Assembly: GCF_001012825.1 (NCBI RefSeq)
Contig: NZ_LCZJ02000023.1
Location: forward strand, 1 to 64,000
Length of the DNA: 64,000 nt
Source: Paenibacillus etheri
GTDB taxonomy: Bacteria; Bacillota; Bacilli; Paenibacillales; Paenibacillaceae
Direction of reading: 5' to 3'
Of this stretch, positions 23,727-32,499 are shown piece after piece. Position 1 is the stretch's first letter. Each line of letters starts with the position of its first letter. A model generated the notes under the pieces. It did no database searches, had not been told where the DNA came from, and saw nothing but the letters and a program-made list of their open reading frames with translations. The translations under genes were made by a program, and so were the position numbers.

Positions 23727-25175
23727 TTATCCCGCACTTTGAACAGAAATCACACTACGCTTCTTGCGCAATAAAAACATAAGTGGTAATCCAAACAACA
23801 CGATGATAGAGCCGACTACGAATACATCATTCACACCCATAGTGAACGATAATAATCTTATCGAATCTGCATTACCCGCACCTGAACTAATCAATTCTTT
23901 AGAGTGCAGTAAGGATCTTGTGGACAAAATGGAGGTGAACACTGCAATCCCCAGTGAGCTTAACACATTCCGAACCCAGTTGTTGATCGATGTGGCATGA
24001 CCTGACCATTCGACTTGAATTTCCTCCATTGACGCTGTGCTACTCGGAACGTTAGCTAATCCAATTCCTAGATTTCGAACGACCATCGCCCACATAACGA
24101 AGCTGTAAGAAACGTTCGTATGCAGCCGACTCATCATGAATAAGCCGATGGAAATGAATAAAATGCCAGCAGAAATTAACTTCACAGGCCCAAACTTCGG
24201 ATACATCTTACCTACGATTGGACTTAGCAAAGCAAGGAGGATCGAAGATGGCAATAAGATTAACCCCGTTTTAAGCGTTGTTGCTCCTTCTACCGTTTGT
24301 AAGAACAATGGAGTTAAGTAGGTTCCAGCATACATCGCTATCGTCACCAAACTGTAGATACTAAGCATGGCAGTAAAGCGGCGATTACGGAAGACACGCA
24401 GATTCAGCAGAGGCACTTCTGCCTTCAGCTCGTGCAAGACAAAGTAAACTAGAAGAACGATCCCCACAAGTATTAATAATAAGGTCTTCCATGAACTCCA
24501 TCCCCAACTGTTGCCTTGACTAAATGCAGTTAGCAAAGATAAACTCCCCAGTACAACAGTAAGAAATCCAGGAATATCAAATGATTTCGGAACATTCATT
24601 CGATAGTATGGAATTAACGTTACGGTAAGAATAATAGCAATGATCCCAATGGGAATGTTAATTAAGAATAACCAGTGCCAGCTGGCATACTGAAGTAACC
24701 ATCCGCTAAACGTCGGACCAATGGCTGGGGCAACCATCGCGGACAGTGACCACAAGCTCACGGCGAAAGGTCTGCGTTCAGCTGGAATCACTTGGAATAT
24801 AATCGTCATCGTACAAGCCATAATCAGCCCGCTGCAAGAACCTTGAAGCATTCTAAATACAATCAGAGAGGTTGGATTCCAAGCTATTGCACAGAGTAAA
24901 GAGAACATGGTGAATCCCATCAAGGCGAATAGATAAAGTCGCTTATAGCTGAATCTGCCACCAAGATATCCGGCAAGTGGTGCAGTTACTCCCGTTGCTA
25001 ACATAAAACCTGTAACCATCCATTGCATAGCGTTCAGGTGCGAATGGAAATGATTCATTAAAAGAGGAACAGCTATGTTGATGGTCGTTGTACTTAAGAC
25101 AGAGACGAAGTTTCCGAAGAATATGGCAATCATTATAGGCCAAAAATGAATATTACTTTCTTGTTTAACGTCCAC
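23727..25175 (-). CDS. MFS multidrug efflux pump, DHA2 (14-helix) type
   Basis: A 482-residue transporter of the EmrB/QacA group, with about 14 hydrophobic segments. The motif-A region LAGYLGGRFSYKRLYLFALM, and the antiporter signature region SAMVAPAIGPTFSGWLLQY (motif C), support drug/proton antiport. The sequence TTTINIAVPLLMNHF at the first helix is characteristic of DHA2 pumps. Divergent from a PadR gene with two PadR-type sites between them, a standard drug-inducible arrangement. The ligand is unknown. Confidence 0.9.
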   Translation of the reverse strand: MDVKQESNIHFWPIMIAIFFGNFVSVLSTTTINIAVPLLMNHFHSHLNAMQWMVTGFMLATGVTAPLAGYLGGRFSYKRLYLFALMGFTMFSLLCAIAWNPTSLIVFRMLQGSCSGLIMACTMTIIFQVIPAERRPFAVSLWSLSAMVAPAIGPTFSGWLLQYASWHWLFLINIPIGIIAIILTVTLIPYYRMNVPKSFDIPGFLTVVLGSLSLLTAFSQGNSWGWSSWKTLLLILVGIVLLVYFVLHELKAEVPLLNLRVFRNRRFTAMLSIYSLVTIAMYAGTYLTPLFLQTVEGATTLKTGLILLPSSILLALLSPIVGKMYPKFGPVKLISAGILFISIGLFMMSRLHTNVSYSFVMWAMVVRNLGIGLANVPSSTASMEEIQVEWSGHATSINNWVRNVLSSLGIAVFTSILSTRSLLHSKELISSGAGNADSIRLLSFTMGVNDVFVVGSIIVLFGLPLMFLLRKKRSVISVQSAG

Positions 25176-25199
25176 GCTACCCCTCCTTATCTTTTCTAT

Positions 25200-25272
25200 A
25201 TGTCTACTTTTACATATATAAATTAACTTAAATAATGTTATAATCGTATGGATAATATGTCAATGATGACAT
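25200..25272. promoter_or_regulatory. Two PadR-type operator sites in the MFS/PadR divergent region
   Basis: ATGT-N8-ACAT occurs at 25200-25215 (ATGTCTACTTTTACAT) and 25257-25272 (ATGTCAATGATGACAT, a full palindrome). PadR-family operators share the ATGT-N8-ACAT form. The second overlaps a minus-strand TTGACA for the MFS gene; TATAAT at 25239-25244 lies between for padR. The layout fits joint repression of both genes. Confidence 0.65.
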
Positions 25273-25327
25273 AGTCCCAAAAATCACAATAATAACGGAT
25301 TTATAATAACTGGAGGGCTTCAGAGTA

Positions 25328-25876
25328 ATGAATACACTGTCTTACGGACTTCTTACTTTACTTAGTGCTAACTCGTTGTCTGGATATGAATTAACACAGA
25401 ACATCAAACCGTTATGGCGAGCTGGACATAGTCAAATCTACCCTCTTCTAATGAGCATGGAGCAGCAAGGCTACATTTCATATCAGCTCATTGAGCAGTC
25501 GGATAAGCCGGATAAAAAGGAATACTCCATTACGGAAGCAGGACTTGAGCAATTGCGGAAATGGGTGGAAGCTCCAGCAGAGCCCCCAGTTCTACGGGAC
25601 GAGCTACATTTTAAGCTATATAGTCTATGGCTCACCAAACCCGAGGAAGCAAAGGACCTTCTACAAAAACGAGCGGAGTTTTGTAAAAGCGAGCTAGAGC
25701 GATACAAAGTCTTGCTGAAAGCTAACGAAGTCTTACGTGATGAACGAGGTGAGACTCGTGAATTAAAAGCAACGACTTTTGGACGCTATTTACTCATTCG
25801 GAAACGAGTGCTGGATATGGAGAGCTCTATACAATTTTGTGAATGGGCGCTTGAAGAGCTTGAGCCAGCAAAATAG
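25328..25876 (+). CDS. PadR family transcriptional regulator
   Basis: A 182-residue protein with the PadR winged helix at the N-terminus (YGLLTLLSANSLSGYELTQN, QIYPLLMSMEQQGYISYQL, then KKEYSITEAGLEQL) and a long helical C-terminal domain from about residue 90, as in PadR subfamily 1 proteins of the PadR/VirR type. It is divergent from the MFS pump and likely its repressor, released by a phenolic or drug ligand. AACTGGAGGG lies ahead of the ATG. Confidence 0.92.
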   Translation: MNTLSYGLLTLLSANSLSGYELTQNIKPLWRAGHSQIYPLLMSMEQQGYISYQLIEQSDKPDKKEYSITEAGLEQLRKWVEAPAEPPVLRDELHFKLYSLWLTKPEEAKDLLQKRAEFCKSELERYKVLLKANEVLRDERGETRELKATTFGRYLLIRKRVLDMESSIQFCEWALEELEPAK

Positions 25877-25894
25877 CTTAGTTGACTGCAAGTA

Positions 25895-25930
25895 AAAAGA
25901 GACTTCGCGTATACACGCAAAGTCTCTTTT
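25895..25930. terminator. Bidirectional terminator between padR and the histidine kinase
   Basis: AAAAGAGACTT pairs with AAGTCTCTTTT, with an inner GCG/CGC stem, between convergent genes; A and T tails on both sides. Confidence 0.88.
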
Positions 25931-25935
25931 GGTTA

Positions 25936-27342
25936 TTACTTTTCGGATTTTGGTAATCTAGGCAGCTGTACCTCACAACGGGTTCCAACTCCAGGCTGAC
26001 TTGTAATTCGAATCTTACCACCATGTAATTCTACAAGCTTTTTAACAATTGATAGTCCAAGACCTGTACCACCATATTGCCTGGATCGTGATTTCTCAAC
26101 TCTGTAGAATCGTTCAAAGACATAGGGTAGTTCTTCCTCAGGAATACCTATTCCGGTATCTTCTACAATAAATACAGCGGAATCCCCGTCAACATCCTCA
26201 TTCACATGGACAGTAATCTCCCCTTCATCCGTATAACGGATCGCATTCTCCAGAAGGTTCATCATAATCTGTTCCATACGCTTTTCATCCCCACGAACCC
26301 TATACGAATCTCCATGATACGTAATCTTCAGCTGAATCCCCTTCTCTTTGGCTTTCAGTTCCACTCTGCGCACCGCTTGTTCTGCCATGTGCTTAAGATC
26401 TATCCACTCCAGCGTAAGTGTGATTTTACCTTCTTCCATCTTTGCCAGTTCAAATAAATCTTCTACCAGATGCTCAAGCCGATGCGCTTCCTCATGAATA
26501 ATATCCAAATACAGATCTCGTTCCCCTTCGGTCTCATAAAGTCCATCCTTTACGACCTTGGTATAACCTTTCAAATAGGTGATGGGTGTTCGCAGCTCAT
26601 GAGAAATGTTGGCTAGAAACTCTTGACGTGTATCCCGGTATCTTTGCAGATCTACAGCAAGGTCGTTAATCGCTCCTGCCAAAAATCCGATCTCATCGTT
26701 GCTCCGTATGGAAAGTCTCGTTTCCAATTCACCGGCAGCGATTTTTCGAGTCGCCTTCTGCATCTTGATCAGCGGCCTTGATAACAGCAAGCTAATTATT
26801 CCCGTGATCCCTAGTGCTAATATAAAAGCCCCAATTCCTGCGAGCAGCAGTAGGTTGCGGATAGAAGCTAAGGATTGCTTCATGTTCTCTGTAGAAGACA
26901 TTACATAGAGTACAGACTGGATGGTGCGACCATCTGAAATTGGTTTTCCAGTGATGAAATATCTGTGTCCTGTAGGATCTGTATACTCAAAATCCACACT
27001 TTTTCCGGCAAAAATCCGATTAATATCCGAAGCATTTATGAAAGAACGATCTGCGCGGTCATGAACACCCGAATGTAGAATGACACTACCGTCTTTTGAA
27101 ATGTTAAATATACTCACGTCCGAAAACTCTGCAAAAGTACTCATCATCTGCTCGTTTGAACTATCCGGCGATTCAGCCATTCCGATAAAATGAGAGGTTA
27201 GCTCCTCGGTTTCTTTTTGCATCTCGTTGTAATAAAAGCTGGTAAACATTCGATCAATGGTTATCCCAAGAATAAGCAAAACAACTAAAAAAACAGACAT
27301 GATAACCGACCCAAGCTTCAATCCGATAATATTATTCTTCAT
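25936..27342 (-). CDS. Sensor histidine kinase
   Basis: A 468-residue membrane kinase. First membrane helix at residues 8-30, extracellular sensor of about 135 residues, second helix near 165-188, then HAMP (RKIAAGELETRLSIRSNDEI), HisKA with the phospho-accepting histidine in ANISHELRTPITYLKGY, and ATPase boxes N (NLLENAIRY), G1 (DTGIGIP), F and G2 (GGTGLGLSIV). The start overlaps the regulator stop as ATGA, so the two are coupled. The signal is unknown; the following gene is a cell-wall-binding lipoprotein, which might hint at an envelope function. Confidence 0.93.
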   Translation of the reverse strand: MKNNIIGLKLGSVIMSVFLVVLLILGITIDRMFTSFYYNEMQKETEELTSHFIGMAESPDSSNEQMMSTFAEFSDVSIFNISKDGSVILHSGVHDRADRSFINASDINRIFAGKSVDFEYTDPTGHRYFITGKPISDGRTIQSVLYVMSSTENMKQSLASIRNLLLLAGIGAFILALGITGIISLLLSRPLIKMQKATRKIAAGELETRLSIRSNDEIGFLAGAINDLAVDLQRYRDTRQEFLANISHELRTPITYLKGYTKVVKDGLYETEGERDLYLDIIHEEAHRLEHLVEDLFELAKMEEGKITLTLEWIDLKHMAEQAVRRVELKAKEKGIQLKITYHGDSYRVRGDEKRMEQIMMNLLENAIRYTDEGEITVHVNEDVDGDSAVFIVEDTGIGIPEEELPYVFERFYRVEKSRSRQYGGTGLGLSIVKKLVELHGGKIRITSQPGVGTRCEVQLPRLPKSEK

Positions 27343-28055
27343 AAATGGTTGCCTGGGATCTCAAATTTATAGCCTAACCCCCATACCGTTTGAACAGGAT
27401 TATAAGACAGGCCGGCCTTATGTAATTTCTCGCGAATATTCTTAATATGTGTGTCGATGACACGGTTCTCACCCTCATAATCATTTCCCCATAAACGCTC
27501 CACTAGTTCTTCTCTCGTAAAGACACGGTGAGCATTTTGCGCCAAGACCGTTAACAGATCAAATTCCTTGAGTGTAAATTCAACTGCTGTGTCCAGAATA
27601 TGTACCTCACGAGCGTCCGGGTATATTACTAGCTCAGGGTAGGCCAGAACCTTTTTCAAAGGTTGTTGGGTCAATGTAAGCATTGAACGCCGTACCAAAG
27701 AATAAATTCTTGCCACTAATTCCTCTGGCTCGAACGGTTTAGTGAGATAGTCATCCGCACCTATGCCGAGGCCACGTACTTTGTCCTTGGTTTCCGAGCG
27801 AGCTGTTAGCATTAGAACGGGGACAGAGCTAACCTCCCTAACGGCTTTACAGACCTGCCAACCATCCATATCTGGCATCATCACATCCAGCAGAATTAGA
27901 TCAAAGTTCTGTTGTTTCAGCAAAGTGAGTGCCTCATGCCCCGTTGACGCTTCTCTAGTCGTTATTCCTTCTTTCGTTAAATAAATCCGTATTAAATTCC
28001 GCATGTTCCATTCATCATCAACGATCAGTACCTGAAGCTTATTCAAGTCGTTCAC
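27339..28055 (-). CDS. OmpR-family response regulator
   Basis: A 238-residue regulator. Receiver domain with acidic pair VDDE, phospho-acceptor in LILLDVMMPD, the Thr in LTARS and Lys in YLTKPF; then an OmpR winged helix (FTLKEFDLLTVLAQNAHRVF, and DTHIKNIREKL) ending GLGYKFEIP. All key residues are present. It is coupled to the kinase gene. Target genes cannot be read from the sequence; the lipoprotein gene upstream on the same strand is separated by a terminator. Confidence 0.93.
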   Translation of the reverse strand: MNDLNKLQVLIVDDEWNMRNLIRIYLTKEGITTREASTGHEALTLLKQQNFDLILLDVMMPDMDGWQVCKAVREVSSVPVLMLTARSETKDKVRGLGIGADDYLTKPFEPEELVARIYSLVRRSMLTLTQQPLKKVLAYPELVIYPDAREVHILDTAVEFTLKEFDLLTVLAQNAHRVFTREELVERLWGNDYEGENRVIDTHIKNIREKLHKAGLSYNPVQTVWGLGYKFEIPGNHL

Positions 28056-28102
28056 CCTCTTCGTGGCCTAGTTCTTCTTATTATACAAAATAAACACAGA
28101 AC

Positions 28103-28133
28103 AAGCCGACACCATTGCTAATGATGCCAGCCT
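28103..28133 (-). terminator. Probable terminator of the CWB2 lipoprotein gene
   Basis: AGGCTGGCATCA pairs with TGGTGTCGGCTT allowing several wobbles over a short loop, followed by GTTCTGTGTTT on the minus strand. The pairing is weaker than others in the window. Confidence 0.45.
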
Positions 28134-28142
28134 GTCATATCC

Positions 28143-29333
28143 TTAGTGACCGGAATGTGGATTGCCTCCTGCAGCCGGTGAGATTTCCAGCATATCATCG
28201 ATTTCGCTTTGGGTACTCTCTTTTATAGCGTTGATGTCCCCGGTTAACCAAGCATGGTTATACGGTCCTTCCGCTGGTGAATCTTGAAATTTAGGTTGAA
28301 GAGTCATCATATATTCCATTACGGAATCTGGCAACCCGTCTTTTTCCGTAAAGACAAGCGGTGCGTGTTTCCCTAAATGTGAAAAAGGTGCAGCTGCGAT
28401 CGCCAGCATCGTTGAATCAACAGTCAACAAAGACAAGTTATGCCCAGGCGTTGTTATGCCCCAGCCAAATCCGTTGCTAGCGTCCTTAAAAGTAGCAAAA
28501 GCAATAGCATTCTCATAGGTGTCTTTTCCAGCTATACGGGTTACTGTACCGAATTCCTGTAATTGCTTTTCTACTGCTGTAGATACAACGTCTTCAGGCC
28601 CTAAGATATAAATTTTAGCCGAACCTCCACGCTCTTTCAAAGCATCAACCGTAGGCACTGGAATTTCATCTTTTGTTACATAGAGAAGCGGCTCCGGCAT
28701 ATGCGCGATCCAATTCACTGCTGGCAGTGTGTACTCAGGACTATCCATAGAACCAACAATGACTGCCTTTGGAAGATCACCGGAGGCTTTTGCGTAATAA
28801 GTATCAATGGCTTGAGCTACAGCTGCCGGCTCGTCCCCTTCAATTTGGTCTACTTTCAGATCCAGCGTCTTTAATTGTTCTTCGACATTGGAAGCCATGG
28901 GTCCGACGAGCACTACCTGTACACCATTATTTCCTTCCGCGCCTAAAGGATTCAGTCGCTTAAGCTCTGCTAACGTTGCTTCGGGAACACCGTCTTTCGT
29001 TGTATACAAAATGGGACCATTATTCGGATGATGGATCAAATCTGCACTGACCGCGGCAATCTGCCAATTGCTTACATCCGTCAATACTACACTTGAAGGT
29101 CTGTTGTTCTTCGTCTGTGCGGTCCATAGAGTTTGTGAGACGATAACTGCCGCCTCAATAGGGTCAGAAGTGTTAACGCGTGTTGTGTTCTTCGTTGCGA
29201 TCCAGGGTTGATCCAGTGATGATGTGACAGCTTGCTTTTCTGATTCAGATGGGGCTTTATCGCTTGATTGACAGCCAGCTAACACTGCACTTAGAAGCAA
29301 GGTTACAGCAACTATGGGTATGATTTTTTTCAC
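28143..29333 (-). CDS. Lipoprotein with cell-wall-binding repeat 2 (CWB2)-like domains
   Basis: A 396-residue exported lipoprotein: signal peptide with lipobox LAGC at residues 18-21. Three repeating blocks follow (VVLTDVSNWQIAAVSADLIH, VVLVGPMASNVEEQLKTLDL and later PKAVIVGSMDSPEYTLPAV, IYILGPEDVVSTAVEKQLQE), with the pattern of CWB2 domains known from clostridial and Bacillus surface proteins such as LytB. It lies upstream of the two-component system on the same strand. The tail has GGNPHSGH. Function beyond wall attachment is unknown. Confidence 0.75.
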   Translation of the reverse strand: MKKIIPIVAVTLLLSAVLAGCQSSDKAPSESEKQAVTSSLDQPWIATKNTTRVNTSDPIEAAVIVSQTLWTAQTKNNRPSSVVLTDVSNWQIAAVSADLIHHPNNGPILYTTKDGVPEATLAELKRLNPLGAEGNNGVQVVLVGPMASNVEEQLKTLDLKVDQIEGDEPAAVAQAIDTYYAKASGDLPKAVIVGSMDSPEYTLPAVNWIAHMPEPLLYVTKDEIPVPTVDALKERGGSAKIYILGPEDVVSTAVEKQLQEFGTVTRIAGKDTYENAIAFATFKDASNGFGWGITTPGHNLSLLTVDSTMLAIAAAPFSHLGKHAPLVFTEKDGLPDSVMEYMMTLQPKFQDSPAEGPYNHAWLTGDINAIKESTQSEIDDMLEISPAAGGNPHSGH

Positions 29334-29439
29334 TCTAAACCCTCCATTTTGATTTTCTCGCTTGATTTAGAGTAGTTTAGTCTATAAATGTGTAGAAAGT
29401 ATGTAGAATTTAAAATATATAAAATTTGTATATAAGGCA

Positions 29440-29480
29440 AAAAGAGCATCCGTAAGCCACGAACGTCTTAGAATGCTCTT
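29440..29480 (-). terminator. Terminator of msrA
   Basis: AAGAGCAT pairs with ATGCTCTT at the base of a 20-plus-base loop with inner pairs; on the minus strand a TTTTTGCC tail follows. It starts within ten bases of the msrA stop. Confidence 0.75.
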
Positions 29481-29486
29481 ATAACT

Positions 29487-30020
29487 TTAGAAACTCTGTT
29501 TAAGTGATTGCCAGTGGTTAGTGATAAAGGTATCCCGGCCGGATTGCTCACGATCCTCTTTATAGTGCTTAGGATTCTTGTGGTGATAGTCCTGATGATA
29601 CTCTTCCGCTCGATAAAAGGTTGGCGCTGGAAGAATTTCCGTCACGACGGGTCCTGAGAATCTGCCACTAACAGCAACCTGCTCCTTCGAGGCAAGTGCT
29701 GCTATACGTTGTTCTTCGTTATAATAAAAGATAGCTGTCCGATATTGTGTTCCTCTATCCTGAAATTGTCCACCATCATCCGTGGGATCTATCTGAGGCC
29801 AATATAACTCTAGCAGCTTCTCGTATGAAAAAAGCGCCGGATCAAACGTAATTTGTACCACCTCGTAATGTCCTGTTGTTCCTGTTTTGACTTCTTCGTA
29901 AGATGGGTTCTCGGTTAAGCCTCCAGCATATCCCGATACAATTCCTTGGATACCTGGTAACTCCTCAAACGGTGTAACCATGCACCAAAAACAACCACCT
30001 GCAAACATTGCTTGTTCCAT
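29487..30020 (-). CDS. msrA: Peptide methionine sulfoxide reductase A
   Basis: A 177-residue MsrA with the catalytic cysteine in AGGCFWCM (residues 7-14) and the family stretch PSYEEVKTGTTGHYEVVQIT, then GTQYRTAIFYY. It reduces the S epimer of methionine sulfoxide in proteins using thioredoxin. The ATG at 30020 gives the usual N-terminus; AGGGAGAG lies about ten bases upstream. An earlier in-frame start would add only ten residues. There is no MsrB domain. It is divergent from the aldo/keto reductase gene. Confidence 0.95.
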   Translation of the reverse strand: MEQAMFAGGCFWCMVTPFEELPGIQGIVSGYAGGLTENPSYEEVKTGTTGHYEVVQITFDPALFSYEKLLELYWPQIDPTDDGGQFQDRGTQYRTAIFYYNEEQRIAALASKEQVAVSGRFSGPVVTEILPAPTFYRAEEYHQDYHHKNPKHYKEDREQSGRDTFITNHWQSLKQSF

Positions 30021-30185
30021 ATGTTCAAGTCTCTCCCTATCCATCATCATCTAGTAAATAAAATATATGCTATGACGATAATGCTTATAGGTTATAAAGT
30101 CAAAGGAAATCAACCGTTTATATTCGAATTCAGTAGTATAAGACGTTATAATATAACCATCAACGGAATCAGAAAGGAACAAACT

Positions 30186-31094
30186 ATGAATAAAAATCGT
30201 TTGGGTCAGTCCGATTTGTATGTAAGTGAAGTAGGTCTCGGATGCATGTCCCTAGGTACGGATGAAGCAAAGGCCATTTCCATCGTCCATGAAGCGCTCG
30301 ATCAAGGCATTAACTTTTTAGATACAGCTGATCTGTATGATGAGGGTCGTAATGAAGAGATCATTGGTAAGGCGATTCGCCACCGCCGCCGTGAGGTAAT
30401 ATTGAGCACAAAAGTGGGTAACCGCAGAATTCCAGGTCAAGAAGGCTGGAGCTGGGATCCATCAAAATCCTATATTAAATCCGCAGTCAAAGACAGTCTA
30501 AGACGCCTCCAAACCGATTATATCGATCTGTATCAGCTGCATGGCGGAACGATTGATGATCCGATGGATGAGACCATCGATGCTTTTGAAGAACTTAAGC
30601 AAGAGGGGCTAATCCGATATTATGGGATCTCTTCTATTCGTCCTAATGTCATTAAAGAGTATGTGAAAAAATCAAATATAGTCAGTGTAATGAGCCAATA
30701 CAGTATTTTAGATCGACGTCCTGAGGAAGAAATTCTCCCTCTGCTGGCTGAGCATGGGATTAGTCTAATTGCCCGGGGACCTTTGGCGGGGGGCATCCTT
30801 TCGGAGAATGGCCGCAGCAAGGCAGAGAAGAAGTACTTAGATTACAGTAGTGAGGAACTTCTGAAATTGCATGATCAGCTTGTGCAGGAAACGAGTCACT
30901 CTCGCCCCCTAACACAAACGGCACTTCATTATCCGTTAGGTCATCCGTCTGTGGCAGTTATTATCCCTGGTGCGAGTAGCATGGAGCAATTGAAAAATAA
31001 TGTAACGGCTGCTAAGATAGCCCCGCTGTCTTCGGAGGAAATCGAAATGATTCGAGCGTTTAGTAAAGCGAATCGCTACACACTACATCTTTAA
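30186..31094 (+). CDS. Aldo/keto reductase
   Basis: A 302-residue NADPH-dependent oxidoreductase. Catalytic tetrad: Asp in FLDTADLY, Tyr in the same segment (DLYDEG), Lys in LSTKVG and His in YQLHGG. The C-terminal NADP-binding segment is VIIPGASSMEQLKNNV. The layout resembles Bacillus YqkF/YhdN-type general stress aldo/keto reductases. The ATG at 30186 follows AGAAAGGAAC; the reading frame is open further upstream but has no RBS there. Substrate unknown. Confidence 0.9.
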   Translation: MNKNRLGQSDLYVSEVGLGCMSLGTDEAKAISIVHEALDQGINFLDTADLYDEGRNEEIIGKAIRHRRREVILSTKVGNRRIPGQEGWSWDPSKSYIKSAVKDSLRRLQTDYIDLYQLHGGTIDDPMDETIDAFEELKQEGLIRYYGISSIRPNVIKEYVKKSNIVSVMSQYSILDRRPEEEILPLLAEHGISLIARGPLAGGILSENGRSKAEKKYLDYSSEELLKLHDQLVQETSHSRPLTQTALHYPLGHPSVAVIIPGASSMEQLKNNVTAAKIAPLSSEEIEMIRAFSKANRYTLHL

Positions 31095-31113
31095 ATGTAG
31101 TCCGTCCTATATA

Positions 31114-31156
31114 AAACACAAAACACACGTCAATCGTACTGGTGCTTTGTGCTTTT
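31114..31156. terminator. Weak hairpin between the aldo/keto reductase and MerR genes
   Basis: AAAACACAAAACACACG and GGTGCTTTGTGCTTTT form an imperfect stem across about 12 bases, between convergent genes with T-rich tails. Probably a shared terminator. Confidence 0.4.
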
Positions 31157-31162
31157 ATCTTG

Positions 31163-32032
31163 TTATCGTTGCGGGAACCGAGAAATGAACTTTTCATTGG
31201 CCACATGTAATTTTTCGAGATACGTTCTATACGAACTACTGATTATTTTCAAATTTGAAATAAAAATATCGTAATAACCTGAACTCTTTTGAAACTCAAC
31301 TAAAATTTGCTGCATCCTATAAGCAGGACTAGCTTTAAAATCGTCAGAATTACGATATTCTAAATAGCCAACTACAGATTCAAGATTAACCTCCAAGTAG
31401 TTATCCAAGTCATTCATAATTGAATCAAAGTCTGCAGCCATTTTCTTTAGATGTGTCCGTGACAAAGCATCGAATGATTCTGCAAGGAATACTTGCAAAT
31501 CCTCCGGGAACTCCAAATTACCCATATTATCAAGGAATTCAACTATTCGATTATAGGCAATAATTTTGTCATTCGTATCAATCTTCTCGTCAAAGAATTT
31601 TCCGAAGTGAAAATACAAATACAGTCCATAATTACCTGGAAAAGCTAGAAGTAATTTGTCTTTGATAGTCATATTAGCGTCTAGTTTGTACCCAACTTCA
31701 TTAAAGGCTTCCTCAATCGACGACTCACTTTCGAGCAAATAATTGAAGCAATCAAATTGGACTTTTTCTTGCTGCAAGCGAAATTCTTTAATAAATTTGA
31801 AATCATGTAGCGCTTTAGATTTATCTTTACTCGTTAGAATTAGTTTAATATCAGGAACACTCAACCCAAGTTTTCTGTATATAGCAATCTCTTTCAATAT
31901 AGCTATGTCATCTTCATTGTAATTTCGATACCCATTCTCAGAGCATTTTAAATCTAGAAGTCCTTGTTGCTCATAATAACTAATGGCTTTTTTTGTTATA
32001 TTACATATTTTCGAAACTTCACTTATTAACAA
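31163..32032 (-). CDS. MerR family transcriptional regulator with large C-terminal domain
   Basis: A 289-residue protein with a MerR winged helix (LISEVSKICNITKKAISYYE, then NGYRNYNEDDIAILKEI at about 1-55) and a long helical C-terminal region of about 200 residues, larger than in classical MerR metal or drug sensors. No cysteine-based metal site is obvious. The TTG at 32032 is favoured because GAGGTGA lies six bases upstream; the GTG three codons earlier overlaps that site. It marks the left border of an AT-rich accessory stretch. Confidence 0.75.
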   Translation of the reverse strand: MLISEVSKICNITKKAISYYEQQGLLDLKCSENGYRNYNEDDIAILKEIAIYRKLGLSVPDIKLILTSKDKSKALHDFKFIKEFRLQQEKVQFDCFNYLLESESSIEEAFNEVGYKLDANMTIKDKLLLAFPGNYGLYLYFHFGKFFDEKIDTNDKIIAYNRIVEFLDNMGNLEFPEDLQVFLAESFDALSRTHLKKMAADFDSIMNDLDNYLEVNLESVVGYLEYRNSDDFKASPAYRMQQILVEFQKSSGYYDIFISNLKIISSSYRTYLEKLHVANEKFISRFPQR

Positions 32033-32285
32033 TGCTATCACCTCAGTATAATTCTAAACTGATCCCTTAGGTAACAGTCAACACTTCAAAAATAAGAGCG
32101 CCAGTCTAGTAACTGTAACGGGTTACGTTTTGAAGTGCTTTATATAAAATTTTATAAGTATTCACAGATAAAATCACAAAGTATATTTACTAATAAAACC
32201 TAAAAATTTCGTCAAAAGCAAAGGCGTTTTCACCTGTTTTTAGATTTTATATTAAGCATAATCATTAACTTGAAATTGAATTTAG

Positions 32286-32314
32286 TAGAAAATTAGATAT
32301 AAATGTTGTATAAT
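32286..32314 (+). promoter_or_regulatory. Promoter of the AT-rich acetyltransferase cassette
   Basis: TAGAAA (32286-32291), 17 bases, TATAAT (32309-32314). A perfect minus-10 box with a 4/6 minus-35 box, about 190 bp before the acetyltransferase ATG. Confidence 0.6.
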
Positions 32315-32406
32315 ATTGGCATTCGTTTTTACAAATTTGTTATAATTTGTGAAGTGAATATTATTTTTATTTAGCAATCTATTAATATATATAGATTTAA
32401 TTTTAA

Positions 32407-32479
32407 AGAAAGGAGAAATTTTCATGAAAGTATAAATTTTTAGACCAGTTAAAATTATAGGAGGTATACATCTCCTATA
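32407..32479 (+). promoter_or_regulatory. Leader mini-ORF (ATG AAA GTA TAA) and hairpin
   Basis: AAAGAAAGGAG precedes an ATG at 32424 that opens a three-codon ORF (Met-Lys-Val-stop at 32433-32435). A hairpin with an 8-bp stem TATAGGAG / CTCCTATA follows at 32456-32479, masking a GGAG. The gene's own AAAGGGAG lies further downstream at about 32487. The set looks like a short translational leader of the type seen in mobile resistance genes. The 458-bp gap otherwise shows only very AT-rich DNA. Confidence 0.4.
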
Positions 32480-32499
32480 GAATAGAAAGGGAGATAAAG

